DNA from: Propionispora vibrioides
GTDB taxonomy: Bacteria > Bacillota > Negativicutes > Propionisporales > Propionisporaceae
DNA: 64,000 nucleotides
Direction of reading: 5' to 3'
NCBI RefSeq assembly: GCF_900110485.1
Contig: NZ_FODY01000022.1
Span: forward strand, 1-64,000
Below the pieces are notes generated by a model that did not search any database, had not been told where the DNA came from, and saw only the letters and a program-made list of their open reading frames with translations. Of this stretch, positions 41,701-50,689 are shown one piece after another. A program made the translations under genes and the position numbers. The first letter of the stretch is position 1. Each line of letters begins with the position of its first letter.

Positions 41701-41905
41701 TTTGATCACCTCTAAAAAGGTATTATCCGTGTAAACCTATTATACAATAATATTTGTCAAAGAGAATGCCCCTAGGTCCCGGAGTGCTAGGACTTAAGTC
41801 TTATCTTATGTCACTTTTTGCAACTTGTAAGATTTATTCTGACGAACCATCGCAGGTTTACTTTCATATTATGTAAAAAAAGGGAGTTGCAGGGGAGGGA
41901 ATGGA

Positions 41906-44272
41906 ATGTCCCCATTGCTAGACAAAGCAAAAATCAAGTTAAGTTTGCTGGCAGTCGGGCTTGTCCTGTTCGGAATTCTGGGATTAATATCCTGGCGGCC
42001 GGAGCTATTTTATTTTGTTTTTCCGGTAGAGACATACTTGTTTATGCATACTATATTCGAGTTTTCCAGTATCATTATTGGCATTTCCGTTTTCTTGATT
42101 GTTTGGTATAGCTGGCCGCAAACCCATAATGGACGGGATTTGGTAATTGGGATATCCTTTCTTGCCGTTGGCTTGTTTGAATGGGCCCATATTCTGGCCT
42201 GTAATGGAATTGCTGACAGTTTTCTCATTAACCGTGAAAACCAGACTGCGGCTTTTGCCCTGGCAAGCAGGTTTTTTGCGGCAGCCGGGCTTTTTTTTGC
42301 CGCCTTCACTCCCCGGCGCGGCCGTTATAGACCGTCTGACCGCCTGCATTTTACCTGCTCGGGAATCGGTGTTGCGGCCGGGGTGATGCTGGTTATTCTC
42401 GGATTTTCTAACTACCTGCCAACCATGTATCGCCATGGCCAGCCTGATGGTGCTTTTCTTGTAGGAGTAGAGAGTGTGATCGTTGGCTTGCATATTGCCG
42501 CCTTATACCGGTTTGCCCGGCGAAGTCCCGGTGAACAGCATGTCTGCCAGTTGCGCACCGCTCTCGTCTGCAGCCTGGCCGGCGAGATCGCTGTCATGGG
42601 CTTTGGCACAGGCGGTCATGACAGCTATGAACTTTTGGGCAGTCTGTACCGGCTGGGCGCCTACTGTTTTGTCCTGAAAGCGCTGTTCGGAACTTCGGTG
42701 CTTCATCCCTATATCCGGATTTCCCGGCTGGCCAGATCGCTGCGCAACTTGTCGGTGCGCAATGCCAAGCTGTACAAAGAGGCGCAGAACAACCATCAAT
42801 TGCTTAAAGAAACGTTGGTTCAGCTCGGTGCTATGGTGGCTTCCAAGAACAATCTGGAGGAGATGCTGGAACAGGTTATCCGTTCGGCGGCTGCTGTATT
42901 TAAATGTGATCATGCTTATCTGGCATTGGCCGAGGGTGAACCGGCCAGACTGAAGCTGGTTGCCTATATCAGCAGCTTTAAACCGCCGGCCGAGTTATTG
43001 CCGGATCAAAGCCTGCTGGGGGAGGTATTTGCCAGTAGGCAGGCCATCGTCATCGACAGCTTTGCCCAAGCGCCCAAGAAAGTCGCCCATGCGCTGGATG
43101 CGGCCGGACTTCACTCCATGGTGGGGGCGCCTATCCGGCATAATGGAGATATCATCGGTGCGATCGGACTTTTCTCCCGGCGGTTCGGCAATTTTACCGA
43201 CAGCGATGCCGCTCTTTTGACAGTGTTTTCCCATCAGGCCGGCGAGGCGATCAAGAACGCCCGGTTTTTTGCCCACACCGTGCAAAGCCTGAATGATCTT
43301 AGGGTACTCTACGACATTGTCAAAGAGATTGCCGTGCAGTTGTCGCCAAGCGACCTATTGTGTCAGGTGACGATGAAGCTGCAAAGTCTGTTTCAGGCTG
43401 ACGGGGCGGTTGCCTTTATCATGCATCACCGGGATGACGGTTTGCATACGGAAAAAGTATTTAGTGAGAATTTCACCGACGGGGAGATCAAAAACCTGGG
43501 CAAGGTGTTTTCGGATAATAAAACCAGCTGGCCCTGGGGCGATCTGGAGGAAAGCCTTGTTACCATGTCTATTCTCAATCAGCGGCGGTTGCATATTATG
43601 CCATTAATATCGGGGGGCATTCTGCAGGGCCTGCTGGTATTTAGCTGGAAAGACCCGAAAATCGAGATTCCCTCCGGCCTGGAGATTATTTTAAGTACCA
43701 TTGCCCGCCAATCGGCAGTGGGGCTGGAGCGGGCCTATCTATATGACAGCATCCGGGAAATGGCTCTGACTGATGCCCTGACCAGGCTGCCCAACCGGCG
43801 GCAGTTTGACAGTTGTCTGACGAAAGAGTTTAACCGGGCTGTAGTATACCGCCGACCGATTACCCTGGTCATGCTGGATATCGACTTTTTTAAAAAAGTC
43901 AACGATACCTGGGGGCATTTGGCGGGAGACGCTATTTTACAACAACTGGGCACAAAAATAAAATCCCTGTTCCGTAATACCGACTTTCCGGCCCGTTACG
44001 GTGGCGAGGAGTTTGCCGTCATCCTGCCGGAGACAGCCGAGGCGCAGGCCTGGGAACTGGCGGAACATTTCCGTCTGCAGATCGCGGCAGAATCTTTTCA
44101 GGTGGAGGATAACTGCATCAAGATTACCGTAAGCCTGGGACTGGCGACAGTGTCCGATGATATGCTGGGCAAGATGACGGCTACCCGCTTGCTGGAGGCG
44201 GCTGATCAGGCATTGTATGAAGCAAAGCAAAGTGGCCGTAACCGGGTGGTTGCCTGGCAAAAGAACGCGTAA
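41906..44272 (+). CDS. MASE3-GAF-GGDEF protein, probable diguanylate cyclase
   Basis: 788 aa. The N-terminal membrane sensor of MASE3 type (seven or eight helices, about 1-270; HTIFEFSSIIIGISVFLIVW) is followed by two GAF-like regions (about 300-450 and 460-610) and a C-terminal GGDEF domain. The active site is G699-GEEF703, and the product-inhibition I-site R690-N-T-D693 stands five residues before it. Both favour active, feedback-controlled c-di-GMP synthesis. RBS AGGGGAGGG before ATG 41906. Together with 24993 and 40672 this makes three c-di-GMP-type proteins in the window. Confidence 0.88.
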   Translation: MSPLLDKAKIKLSLLAVGLVLFGILGLISWRPELFYFVFPVETYLFMHTIFEFSSIIIGISVFLIVWYSWPQTHNGRDLVIGISFLAVGLFEWAHILACNGIADSFLINRENQTAAFALASRFFAAAGLFFAAFTPRRGRYRPSDRLHFTCSGIGVAAGVMLVILGFSNYLPTMYRHGQPDGAFLVGVESVIVGLHIAALYRFARRSPGEQHVCQLRTALVCSLAGEIAVMGFGTGGHDSYELLGSLYRLGAYCFVLKALFGTSVLHPYIRISRLARSLRNLSVRNAKLYKEAQNNHQLLKETLVQLGAMVASKNNLEEMLEQVIRSAAAVFKCDHAYLALAEGEPARLKLVAYISSFKPPAELLPDQSLLGEVFASRQAIVIDSFAQAPKKVAHALDAAGLHSMVGAPIRHNGDIIGAIGLFSRRFGNFTDSDAALLTVFSHQAGEAIKNARFFAHTVQSLNDLRVLYDIVKEIAVQLSPSDLLCQVTMKLQSLFQADGAVAFIMHHRDDGLHTEKVFSENFTDGEIKNLGKVFSDNKTSWPWGDLEESLVTMSILNQRRLHIMPLISGGILQGLLVFSWKDPKIEIPSGLEIILSTIARQSAVGLERAYLYDSIREMALTDALTRLPNRRQFDSCLTKEFNRAVVYRRPITLVMLDIDFFKKVNDTWGHLAGDAILQQLGTKIKSLFRNTDFPARYGGEEFAVILPETAEAQAWELAEHFRLQIAAESFQVEDNCIKITVSLGLATVSDDMLGKMTATRLLEAADQALYEAKQSGRNRVVAWQKNA

Positions 44273-44356
44273 AATCCTTTCCTGACCGACCCGTATATTC
44301 TGACTGTGCCGGGTAATGCTATGGATGAGCGCAGGCGCTCTAAAATAGCGGCCCGC

Positions 44357-44519
44357 TAGTGCCTCGGCGGGCGGAATAATGGAGTATAGCACCCGGGAAT
44401 TTTTGCCGATAGGCAAGGCGGAGCGGTGCGCATATCGGATATATGTAAACCGGCGACAACAAAGCCTGATGGTAAAAAGGCCGGCGATATACTCCGGGTT
44501 TTCGCTCGACGAATCACTA
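44357..44519 (-). repeat. Family B foldback repeat, copy 4
   Basis: 163 bp. Ends TAGTGCCTCGGCGGGCG and, inverted, TAGTGATTCGTCGAGCG, flanked by TA. Inner arms GGAGTATA / TATACTCC. The core matches copy 1 in reverse (GCATATCGGATATATGT, CGGCGACAACAAAG). It lies between the GGDEF gene and the CotF pair. Confidence 0.8.
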
Positions 44520-44544
44520 GGGCTACCGGAAGGGAGGGATCAGG

Positions 44545-44742
44545 GTGTTATCACAAAAGGAGCTAATGCAGGTTGAGGATTTTCTGGGCATGGAGCAAAC
44601 TAGTGTGAAAATGTTGAATTACTTCGCCACCAACGTACAGGATAATCAGGTGAAGCAGTTATTCCAGCAGATGGCCCAAAAAAATCAGCAGCATTTTCAA
44701 ACCATCAGCAAGCATCTGAACGCAGGACAAACGCTGCAATAA
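44545..44742 (+). CDS. Small spore-coat-like protein (CotF-related)
   Basis: 65 aa, GTG start after GGAGGGATCAGG. A single helical hairpin (VEDFLGMEQTSVKMLNYFA, then QLFQQMAQKNQQHFQTI) like half of a CotF/ferritin-like bundle. The CotF-like gene follows 21 bp downstream, and such pairs are common in spore-forming Firmicutes. The coat role is inferred from family and neighbour. Confidence 0.7.
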   Translation: MLSQKELMQVEDFLGMEQTSVKMLNYFATNVQDNQVKQLFQQMAQKNQQHFQTISKHLNAGQTLQ

Positions 44743-44763
44743 ATTGTGAAGAGGTGAAGACAC

Positions 44764-45084
44764 GTGGCACAAGGTCAGCAAAAAGGCGGAAATCAGTCCA
44801 ACCAAATGGTCATCAACGGCCAGGGGATGCAGTATACCGATCGCGATATTCTGCAGGTATGCCTGAATGAAACAAAACACACGGCCGAATCCCTGAACAC
44901 TTATATCCTGGAGGCCTGCAGCGATCAACTGCGCCGGGACTATATGACTGTTTTGGGTGATTTATATAGCCAGCAAAAACAACTGTTTGATGTGATGCAG
45001 CAAAAAGGCTATTACGACGTGAAAAACGCCAATGCCCAGGATATTTCCCAGGCGGCCAGCAAGTTTAGCAGCCAAAACGGCTAA
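44764..45084 (+). CDS. CotF-family spore coat protein
   Basis: 106 aa, GTG start with GAGGTGA nine bases upstream. A Gln/Gly-rich N-terminus, then YTDRDILQVCLNETKHTAE and LRRDYMTVLGDLYSQQKQLF, the CotF pattern of a helical bundle, ending with a YYDVKNA segment common in the family. Likely a spore coat or outer layer component. Strong terminator after it. Confidence 0.82.
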   Translation: MAQGQQKGGNQSNQMVINGQGMQYTDRDILQVCLNETKHTAESLNTYILEACSDQLRRDYMTVLGDLYSQQKQLFDVMQQKGYYDVKNANAQDISQAASKFSSQNG

Positions 45085-45095
45085 CACTTCCTATA

Positions 45096-45137
45096 AAAAG
45101 GAATCCCGTGAAATTTTCACGGGATTCCTTTTTATTT
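45096..45137. terminator. Terminator of the CotF pair
   Basis: 18-bp perfect stem AAAAAGGAATCCCGTGAA and complement with A/T runs on both sides; also serves the convergent lipid kinase gene. Confidence 0.9.
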
Positions 45138-45159
45138 TAGGAAACAGAGGCAAAATGAG

Positions 45160-46044
45160 CTATAGCGGCATAAATACTTTCACCCGGTTGGGAATGACCG
45201 AAAGCGTCAGCGGCAGATAGGGGCCCCGCTCGCCGTCCAGATCGCTTTCCAGCATTTCGTCGCAGGTGATGGTGATATTCCGGGCCTGCAGATAGGTGAT
45301 GTTTTTGTGATTGGTATGGTTGCCGGTGGCCAGGTTGATCAACAGGCGCATAAACTCGGTGACATTACAGCGGGTTACAATCAACAGGTCCAGTTTGCCG
45401 TCATCCAGTCTGGCTTTCGGAGCCAGATTGGGAAAGCCGCCGGCGGCGCCACTGTTCATAACCAGAAAAAGCAGAATGTCATCTTTGATCACCATGCCGT
45501 CAGCATTGATTTCAATCGGCAGGGAGCGGAAATAAGGGATGGTTTCCAGGGTTTTCAGGTAGTAGGCTACTTTGCCCAAGGTGTTTTTTAAGGCCGTATC
45601 GGTGTTGTGGACTACGGAAGCCAGCAGTCCGGCACAGGCCACGTTGATAAAGTATTTATTATTGATCAGGCCGACATCAATGGTTTGCCAATGGCCCTGA
45701 CAGATAATCTGAACGCATTGCTCAATGTCGCGGGATATTTTTAAAAAGGTGGCAAAGTCGTTGCTGGTACCACAGGGAATAATCCCGAGTGGCAGAGCTG
45801 TTTCGGCCTCCAGCATGGCATTGATAACCTCATGCAGGGTGCCGTCGCCCCCGGCGGCGATAATCCCGTCGGCTTTTAGCTCTTCGGCAAGCTGGACAAA
45901 GCGCGGCGTGTCCTCCTTGCTTTCGGTGCGTGCCGGGATTAGCAGGCACTGTTGGCGTTGAAACAGACGTATGGCGGCGTCCAGCTCGTTTTTAAAATAA
46001 GCATTGCCGGAAAGTGGATTGTAAATTAGTAAGAAACGCTTCAC
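45160..46044 (-). CDS. Diacylglycerol/lipid kinase (DgkB/YegS family)
   Basis: 294 aa. Nucleotide loop AAGGDGTLHEVINAML, substrate segment PLGIIPCGTSNDFATFL and the C-terminal DLDGERGPYLPL. These kinases recycle diacylglycerol to phosphatidic acid or phosphorylate related lipids. RBS GGAGGTTACTGTG before ATG 46044. Single gene on this strand. Confidence 0.9.
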   Translation of the reverse strand: MKRFLLIYNPLSGNAYFKNELDAAIRLFQRQQCLLIPARTESKEDTPRFVQLAEELKADGIIAAGGDGTLHEVINAMLEAETALPLGIIPCGTSNDFATFLKISRDIEQCVQIICQGHWQTIDVGLINNKYFINVACAGLLASVVHNTDTALKNTLGKVAYYLKTLETIPYFRSLPIEINADGMVIKDDILLFLVMNSGAAGGFPNLAPKARLDDGKLDLLIVTRCNVTEFMRLLINLATGNHTNHKNITYLQARNITITCDEMLESDLDGERGPYLPLTLSVIPNRVKVFMPL

Positions 46045-46214
46045 AGTAACCTCCTGATAGAATCGGAAAATTTGCGTATCCTTAATCTTACCATTTACAG
46101 GAAGAAAAAGATAGCGTTTTGTTCGAATGAACGGCTACGTATTGATTGTACCTGTCTGGCTGCCCGGTTGCAAGGGCTTGTCAAGAGTTTGTAAAGTTTT
46201 TGTAAATGTTTTTC

Positions 46215-46273
46215 TTGACAAGAAAAATCAAGCTAATGTAAAATAAATATAACTAAACAATAATTATTATCTA
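46215..46273 (+). promoter_or_regulatory. Sigma-A promoter with PerR-type box
   Basis: TTGACA (46215-46220), 18 bp, TAAAAT (46239-46244). Downstream, ATAAT-T-ATTAT (46260-46270) is the centre of a PerR/Fur-type inverted repeat, placed over or just after the start point. Suggests autoregulation of the next gene. Confidence 0.6.
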
Positions 46274-46296
46274 TAAAAAATTAAGTTGGTGAATGT

Positions 46297-46725
46297 ATGG
46301 ATTCAATTACAACGTTACTCAGGAACAGAGGGTTTAAAGTTACTCCCCAGCGACTGGCCATTTACAAAGTGCTGGTCAATACCAGGTCCCACCCTAGTGC
46401 CGAGATGATTTTCAATGATTTGCAGCCCGTATATCCTACGATGAGTCTGGCAACCGTGTATAAGACAATTGAGATTTTGCAGGAGCTTGGTTTGGTGCAG
46501 CGCCTGAATGTCGGCGAGGACAGTTTCCGCTACGATGCCATCGTGGATAGTCATCCGCATATCCGATGTCTGGGCTGCGGCCGGGTGGATGATTTGGAGG
46601 AGGTCGATTCCCAGGAGTTCGTGAAATCCATTGACGAGGCAACTTCCTATAAAATAACCGGGCAGCAATTTTATTTCTTTGGCTATTGCCCGGTTTGTCA
46701 GAAACAAAAGAAGCACCAAAATTAG
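46297..46725 (+). CDS. perR: Fur-family regulator, PerR-like
   Basis: 142 aa. DNA-binding wing (TVYKTIEILQELGLVQRL), regulatory metal site with His and Asp residues in the SHPHIRCLGCGRVDDLE region, and two CxxC pairs (CLGC, CPVC) for structural zinc. The HPSAEMIF segment holds the His that becomes oxidised in PerR. PerR rather than Fur is suggested by the box upstream and these residues, but Fur cannot be excluded. Terminator follows. Confidence 0.85.
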   Translation: MDSITTLLRNRGFKVTPQRLAIYKVLVNTRSHPSAEMIFNDLQPVYPTMSLATVYKTIEILQELGLVQRLNVGEDSFRYDAIVDSHPHIRCLGCGRVDDLEEVDSQEFVKSIDEATSYKITGQQFYFFGYCPVCQKQKKHQN

Positions 46726-46731
46726 TTTTAT

Positions 46732-46761
46732 AAACCCGGAACTTCCGGGTTTATTTTTTTT
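46732..46761 (+). terminator. perR terminator
   Basis: AAACCCGGA / TCCGGGTTT with a very short loop, then eight T. Confidence 0.85.
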
Positions 46762-46888
46762 GCCTATGGAGCGGTAGCGCGGAACGCAATCTGCTTGTTT
46801 ACATAATTTACTGGTAGTAAATTTCCTGGCGAGTAGTTATAATGGATATTTGCTAGTTGTTATGTAAATTAAAAAAGGAGGTGCCGTT

Positions 46889-47776
46889 ATGCGCATGGCA
46901 GGAAACCAGCAGGAAGTGACCTTGCTGGCTGGTGTTATCGGTTTGGCTTTACTGTTTTTACTGCTACTCCATGGGCCGGTAAGGCTGCAAGCCTGGCTGT
47001 ATCCGCTGGCAAGACAGGCGGCACAAGCCAAAATACAGTTTGAGACCCGTCACATGGAGCGGTTTGAAACCGAACATTTTGTGATTAAATATACTCCGGC
47101 CGATCAGGCTTCGCTGGCTTTGGTGGGCGAAGCCGCCGAAGCGGCCTACCAGCCGGTCACCCAAATGATGGGTTATCAGCCGGCCGGTAAGACGCTGATC
47201 GTTATCTATCCGGACAAAACAGAGCTGCGCAAAGCCTTTGGCTGGTCCGGCGACCAAAGTGCTATGGGCGTGTACTGGGGCGGTGCTATTCAGCTTTTGT
47301 CACCTCAGGCCTGGCTGCAGCAGGATGGCGATCAGAAGGAGCAGTTTGTCCGGACCGGCCCGATGGTCCATGAATATACCCATCTGGTCTTTGACTACAT
47401 GACCAACGGTAATTATCCACGCTGGTTTACTGAAGGCCTGGCCCAGTATGTGGAATACCGGGTCAACCGGTATGAGTGGGTAACGCCACAAAACAAACTG
47501 ACCGGCAATCTGTACTCGATGGCGGAACTGGAAGGCGGCTTTGACGATTTGCCTAATCAGGCGCTGGCCTATCGTGAATCACTGGCGGCAATTCGCTATA
47601 TTGCCGAAGTGCATGGCCAGGATAAGCTCAACGGCATTATTAGCCGTCTGCAGCAGGGTGTTCCCGTCAAAACGGCGATCGAAACGGTACTGAGTATGGA
47701 CTATGAACAGTTTAACCGGGAATGGCCGGCCTGGGGCAAAGACCATATGCAGCAGGATACTTGGGACGTGAAATAA
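46889..47776 (+). CDS. Membrane-anchored gluzincin-type metallopeptidase
   Basis: 295 aa. One N-terminal membrane anchor (about 10-28), then an extracytoplasmic domain with zinc motif H161-E162-Y-T-H165 and third ligand E182 in RWFTEGLAQYVEY. This is the HExxH-(16)-E layout of the peptidase MA clan. Strong RBS AAGGAGGTG before ATG 46889. Substrate unknown; position outside the cytoplasmic membrane suggests envelope processing. Confidence 0.75.
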   Translation: MRMAGNQQEVTLLAGVIGLALLFLLLLHGPVRLQAWLYPLARQAAQAKIQFETRHMERFETEHFVIKYTPADQASLALVGEAAEAAYQPVTQMMGYQPAGKTLIVIYPDKTELRKAFGWSGDQSAMGVYWGGAIQLLSPQAWLQQDGDQKEQFVRTGPMVHEYTHLVFDYMTNGNYPRWFTEGLAQYVEYRVNRYEWVTPQNKLTGNLYSMAELEGGFDDLPNQALAYRESLAAIRYIAEVHGQDKLNGIISRLQQGVPVKTAIETVLSMDYEQFNREWPAWGKDHMQQDTWDVK

Positions 47777-47799
47777 CCCAGAGAAGTATAAACTCCGGG

Positions 47800-48018
47800 T
47801 TATGGCTCGTCTGCGGTGTCTTCCGGCAAAGCGGAGTCCGGTTCGTCCGTGTCGTCGTTGCGGTTATCCAGCTTACACAAGATTTGGGAAAGCAAGTCGA
47901 TAATCTGCTTGTTTTGGGCGACAACCACATTTTGGTCCTGGGCGATGTTCTTTAGCAGAACCAGATTTTGGTTCAACTCGCCCAGTACATATTTTATAAT
48001 TTTTTCCGGAGAAGCCAT
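47800..48018 (-). CDS. Small acidic protein, unknown function
   Basis: 72 aa with a very good ribosome site (AGGAGGTACGCT) before ATG 48018. A predicted coiled helix (NLVLLKNIAQDQNVVVAQNK) is followed by an acidic tail (DDTDEPDSALPEDTADE). Convergent with the metallopeptidase gene; no family recognised. Confidence 0.6.
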   Translation of the reverse strand: MASPEKIIKYVLGELNQNLVLLKNIAQDQNVVVAQNKQIIDLLSQILCKLDNRNDDTDEPDSALPEDTADEP

Positions 48019-48058
48019 AGCGTACCTCCTTGGGTATGATTTAGGGCTTTCTTTTTTT

Positions 48059-48219
48059 GAGGAATCACTGATGTAATGAGTCTGCCGGACTGGTGAGAGA
48101 TTTTCTGTTGGGAAGAAGGTAAAACCGAAAGAATAGTTAGGCTATTTCAAGGTTTTACTGACGCAGCCCAACAGGAAAAATCCACCAAGACGTGCAGGGC
48201 GAATAAATCAATGGTTCCT
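48059..48219 (+). repeat. Family A foldback repeat, copy 6
   Basis: 161 bp, ends GAGGAATCACTGATGTAATG and AATAAATCAATGGTTCCTT. The inner stem TTTTCTGTTGGG / CCCAACAGGAAAA replaces the CGGCTGGC-type stem of other copies with changes on both arms; GTAAAACC / GGTTTTAC is the next stem inward. Confidence 0.85.
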
Positions 48220-48284
48220 TCGTACTATATATGATATGCACGATCGGACCAAATAGTTCCGGAAAATGGGGTGAGGGAGGTTGC

Positions 48285-48314
48285 TTGTATTTAGCCGGGG
48301 GCTCGTGCTACAAT
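48285..48314 (+). promoter_or_regulatory. Promoter upstream of the phosphomannomutase gene
   Basis: TTGTAT (48285-48290), 18 bp, TACAAT (48309-48314). A family B repeat lies between this promoter and the gene, so the leader RNA would contain the whole hairpin. Confidence 0.5.
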
Positions 48315-48331
48315 AATCTCGGAGAGGGCTC

Positions 48332-48494
48332 TAGTGCAGTAACCAGCTCATATGCCGCCAAATGACTTGTCTGAATTTCCGTCTGCTGCCTTGTCGTCAA
48401 TCGGCATAGGACCCCGCTATGCCTCATTCCTCCGCCTTGCAGGCTGAAAATTCATCCTGCGTCCTTTAGCGGCATATGAACTTGTCACTACACT
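48332..48494 (+). repeat. Family B foldback repeat, copy 5
   Basis: 163 bp, terminal inverted repeats of about 25 bp with few mismatches (TAGTGCAGTAACCAGC... and the matching GACAAG...CACTT arm, both continuing into TCATATGCCGC). Core: CCTTGTCGTCAATCGGCATAG, inner hairpin GGCATAG/CTATGCC. It ends two bases before the ribosome site of the next gene. Confidence 0.8.
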
Positions 48495-48508
48495 TGAAAG
48501 GAGATTGT

Positions 48509-49861
48509 ATGAGCATATTTCACGCATGCGATATTCGCGGTATTGCGGATACCGAGCTTACGGAAGCTGTGGCGCGCAAGATTGCCAGGGCTGTGGGGGT
48601 TAAATTGACCGGGCGAAGAGTTGTGGTAGGCGGCGATGTGCGGCTGTCTACGCCACGGCTGCAGACGATCATGGTAGAAGAACTGGCTGTTGCGGGTTGC
48701 GAAGTCATGGATATAGGCACGGTAGCCACGCCTGTTTTCTATTTTGCGTTAAAAAATATGGACGCCTTTGGCGGTGTTATGGTCACGGCGTCGCACAATC
48801 CGGCTCCCTATAACGGCTTTAAGCTGGTGCTCGGGCCTCAGCCGGTTACGGAAGCGGATATCCGGGAAATTGAGCGTCTGGTCAATGATGGCGCGGGCGT
48901 CCGGGGCAAAGGCTCTGTGACGAAGGTGAACATTATTGATCGGTACATAGAATATACGGCCGGCAGAGCCCGGCAAAACGGAATGAAGGTTGTGCTGGAT
49001 GCCGGCAATGGCGCTACGGCTGCTATTGTTCCCCGGCTGTTTCGCACACTAGGTTATCAAGTGGAGGAGCTTTTTTGCCAGCCCGACGGGAGCTTCCCCA
49101 ACCGGTCGCCCAATCCGGCGCTGGCGGAAAACCTGGCAGCTCTCGGTGCTAAGGTCTGCGAGGTCGGCGCTCAAATCGGCGTGGCTTTTGACGGCGATGG
49201 TGACCGGGTGGCGTTTGTTGATGAAAATGGACGGGCTGTGGATAATGACGATATCATGGTGTTGATTGCCCGCTACTATCTGGAGCAGCAGCCGGGGACG
49301 ATCATTTACGACGCCAAATGCTCGATGGTCGTACCGGAGGAGGTGGCCAAAGCCGGTGGCAAAGCCGTTATGGCCCGCGCCGGCCACACGTTCAGCAAAG
49401 CGGCGTTCCTCCGGGAAAAGGCGTTGTTTGCCGGCGAGATCAGCGGCCATTTCTTCTTTTCCGAAATGGGCTATGACGACGGCATGTTTGCCGGGTTGAA
49501 GGTTTGTGAATTTGTGGCTGAACATGGCTCGCTGGCGGCATTGATTGACGCTATTCCCAACTACAGCCTGACGCCGGACATCCGGGTTCGCTACACCGGG
49601 ACGGACAAGGCGGAGATTCTGGCCGGTGTGGCCGAACGGCTGGCAGCATACCTGCCTAACCTGATTGACGGTGTGCGGGTGGAATTCGCCGATGGCTGGG
49701 GCATGATCCGGGCCTCGGTTACCGAACCTTTATTTACCCTGCGCTTTGAGGCTAAGACGCCGGCGCGGCTGCGGGAGATTATGGACCTGGTGGTTACCGC
49801 GTTGCCGGCAAACTTACAGACGCCGGTCAGTGAAGCGATAAACCGGCTGCAAGGCGAGTAA
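48509..49861 (+). CDS. Phosphomannomutase/phosphoglucomutase
   Basis: 450 aa, alpha-D-phosphohexomutase family, interconverting hexose 6- and 1-phosphates for surface polysaccharide or LPS synthesis. Phospho-serine S95 in TASHNPAPYNGFK, metal loop D228-G-D230-G-D232-R, sugar-recognition GEISGHFFFSEMGYDDG. Start at ATG 48509 after GAAAGGAG; an upstream in-frame ATG at 48476 lies inside the repeat. Mannose or glucose preference cannot be told. Confidence 0.92.
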   Translation: MSIFHACDIRGIADTELTEAVARKIARAVGVKLTGRRVVVGGDVRLSTPRLQTIMVEELAVAGCEVMDIGTVATPVFYFALKNMDAFGGVMVTASHNPAPYNGFKLVLGPQPVTEADIREIERLVNDGAGVRGKGSVTKVNIIDRYIEYTAGRARQNGMKVVLDAGNGATAAIVPRLFRTLGYQVEELFCQPDGSFPNRSPNPALAENLAALGAKVCEVGAQIGVAFDGDGDRVAFVDENGRAVDNDDIMVLIARYYLEQQPGTIIYDAKCSMVVPEEVAKAGGKAVMARAGHTFSKAAFLREKALFAGEISGHFFFSEMGYDDGMFAGLKVCEFVAEHGSLAALIDAIPNYSLTPDIRVRYTGTDKAEILAGVAERLAAYLPNLIDGVRVEFADGWGMIRASVTEPLFTLRFEAKTPARLREIMDLVVTALPANLQTPVSEAINRLQGE

Positions 49862-49896
49862 TTAATGATTTTTTAGGAAGCAAGAGGAGCTTTTTT

Positions 49897-50673
49897 ATGC
49901 AAGTGCATGTATTGGCAAGTGGGAGTAAGGGCAATGCAACCCTGCTGCAAGGCAAAGATGCAAATATTTTAATTGACGCCGGCATCAGCACCCGGCGGAT
50001 TAAACAGGAACTGGCCAAGCTAGGCACCGGACTGGAAGCACTTGACGGCATTTTGCTTACCCATGAGCACCGGGATCATATTGCCGGCTTGACGACGCTG
50101 ACAAAACGGTACCGTTTGCCCGTGTATACCCGTCCGGACACCTGGCTGTCCATGACCCTAAAAGACACCATACCACCGGAATGCTGCCGGGATTTAAACA
50201 ACAGCCTGGACCTTGGCAGCCTGAAAATCGAGCCCTTTGCCATTTCCCACGATGCGGCTGATCCGGTAGGCTTTAATTTCTTTGAAGACGCCTGCAAATG
50301 CAGTGTGGTGACCGACCTGGGTTTCGTTACCGATTCGGTGAAAAGGGCGTTGTCGTTGTCCGACATTATGGTATTGGAAGCCAACCATGACCTTGACATG
50401 TTGAAAAACGGTTCTTATCCGTGGTCGTTAAAGCAGCGCATCATGAGTAACCGGGGCCATTTGTCCAATATGGATGCAGGCTGGACTTTAGCCCGTTTGG
50501 ATAGAAAAAACCGGACCGATGTCTTTCTGGCCCATTTGAGTCAGGAGAATAACCGGCCCGACATTGCGAAAAATACAGTCAGCAGTATACTGGCAGAGCA
50601 GGGTTGTGAGGTTGGCGAAGATGTCCGTCTCTATCTTACCTATCCGGATCGCTGCGCCAGTATGGATGAATGA
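49897..50673 (+). CDS. walJ: Metallo-beta-lactamase-fold hydrolase, WalJ (YycJ)-like
   Basis: 258 aa. MBL fold with SGSKGNATLLQGKDANILID and metal motif THEHRDHIAGL, later HDAADPVGF and ANHD. YycJ/WalJ members are exonuclease-like and usually follow the walRK genes; those genes are not here. RBS AAGAGGAG. The next two genes are htrA and rlmH, the same order as in Bacillus after walJ. Confidence 0.9.
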   Translation: MQVHVLASGSKGNATLLQGKDANILIDAGISTRRIKQELAKLGTGLEALDGILLTHEHRDHIAGLTTLTKRYRLPVYTRPDTWLSMTLKDTIPPECCRDLNNSLDLGSLKIEPFAISHDAADPVGFNFFEDACKCSVVTDLGFVTDSVKRALSLSDIMVLEANHDLDMLKNGSYPWSLKQRIMSNRGHLSNMDAGWTLARLDRKNRTDVFLAHLSQENNRPDIAKNTVSSILAEQGCEVGEDVRLYLTYPDRCASMDE

Positions 50674-50689
50674 TAAGGGGGCTTTTGCT

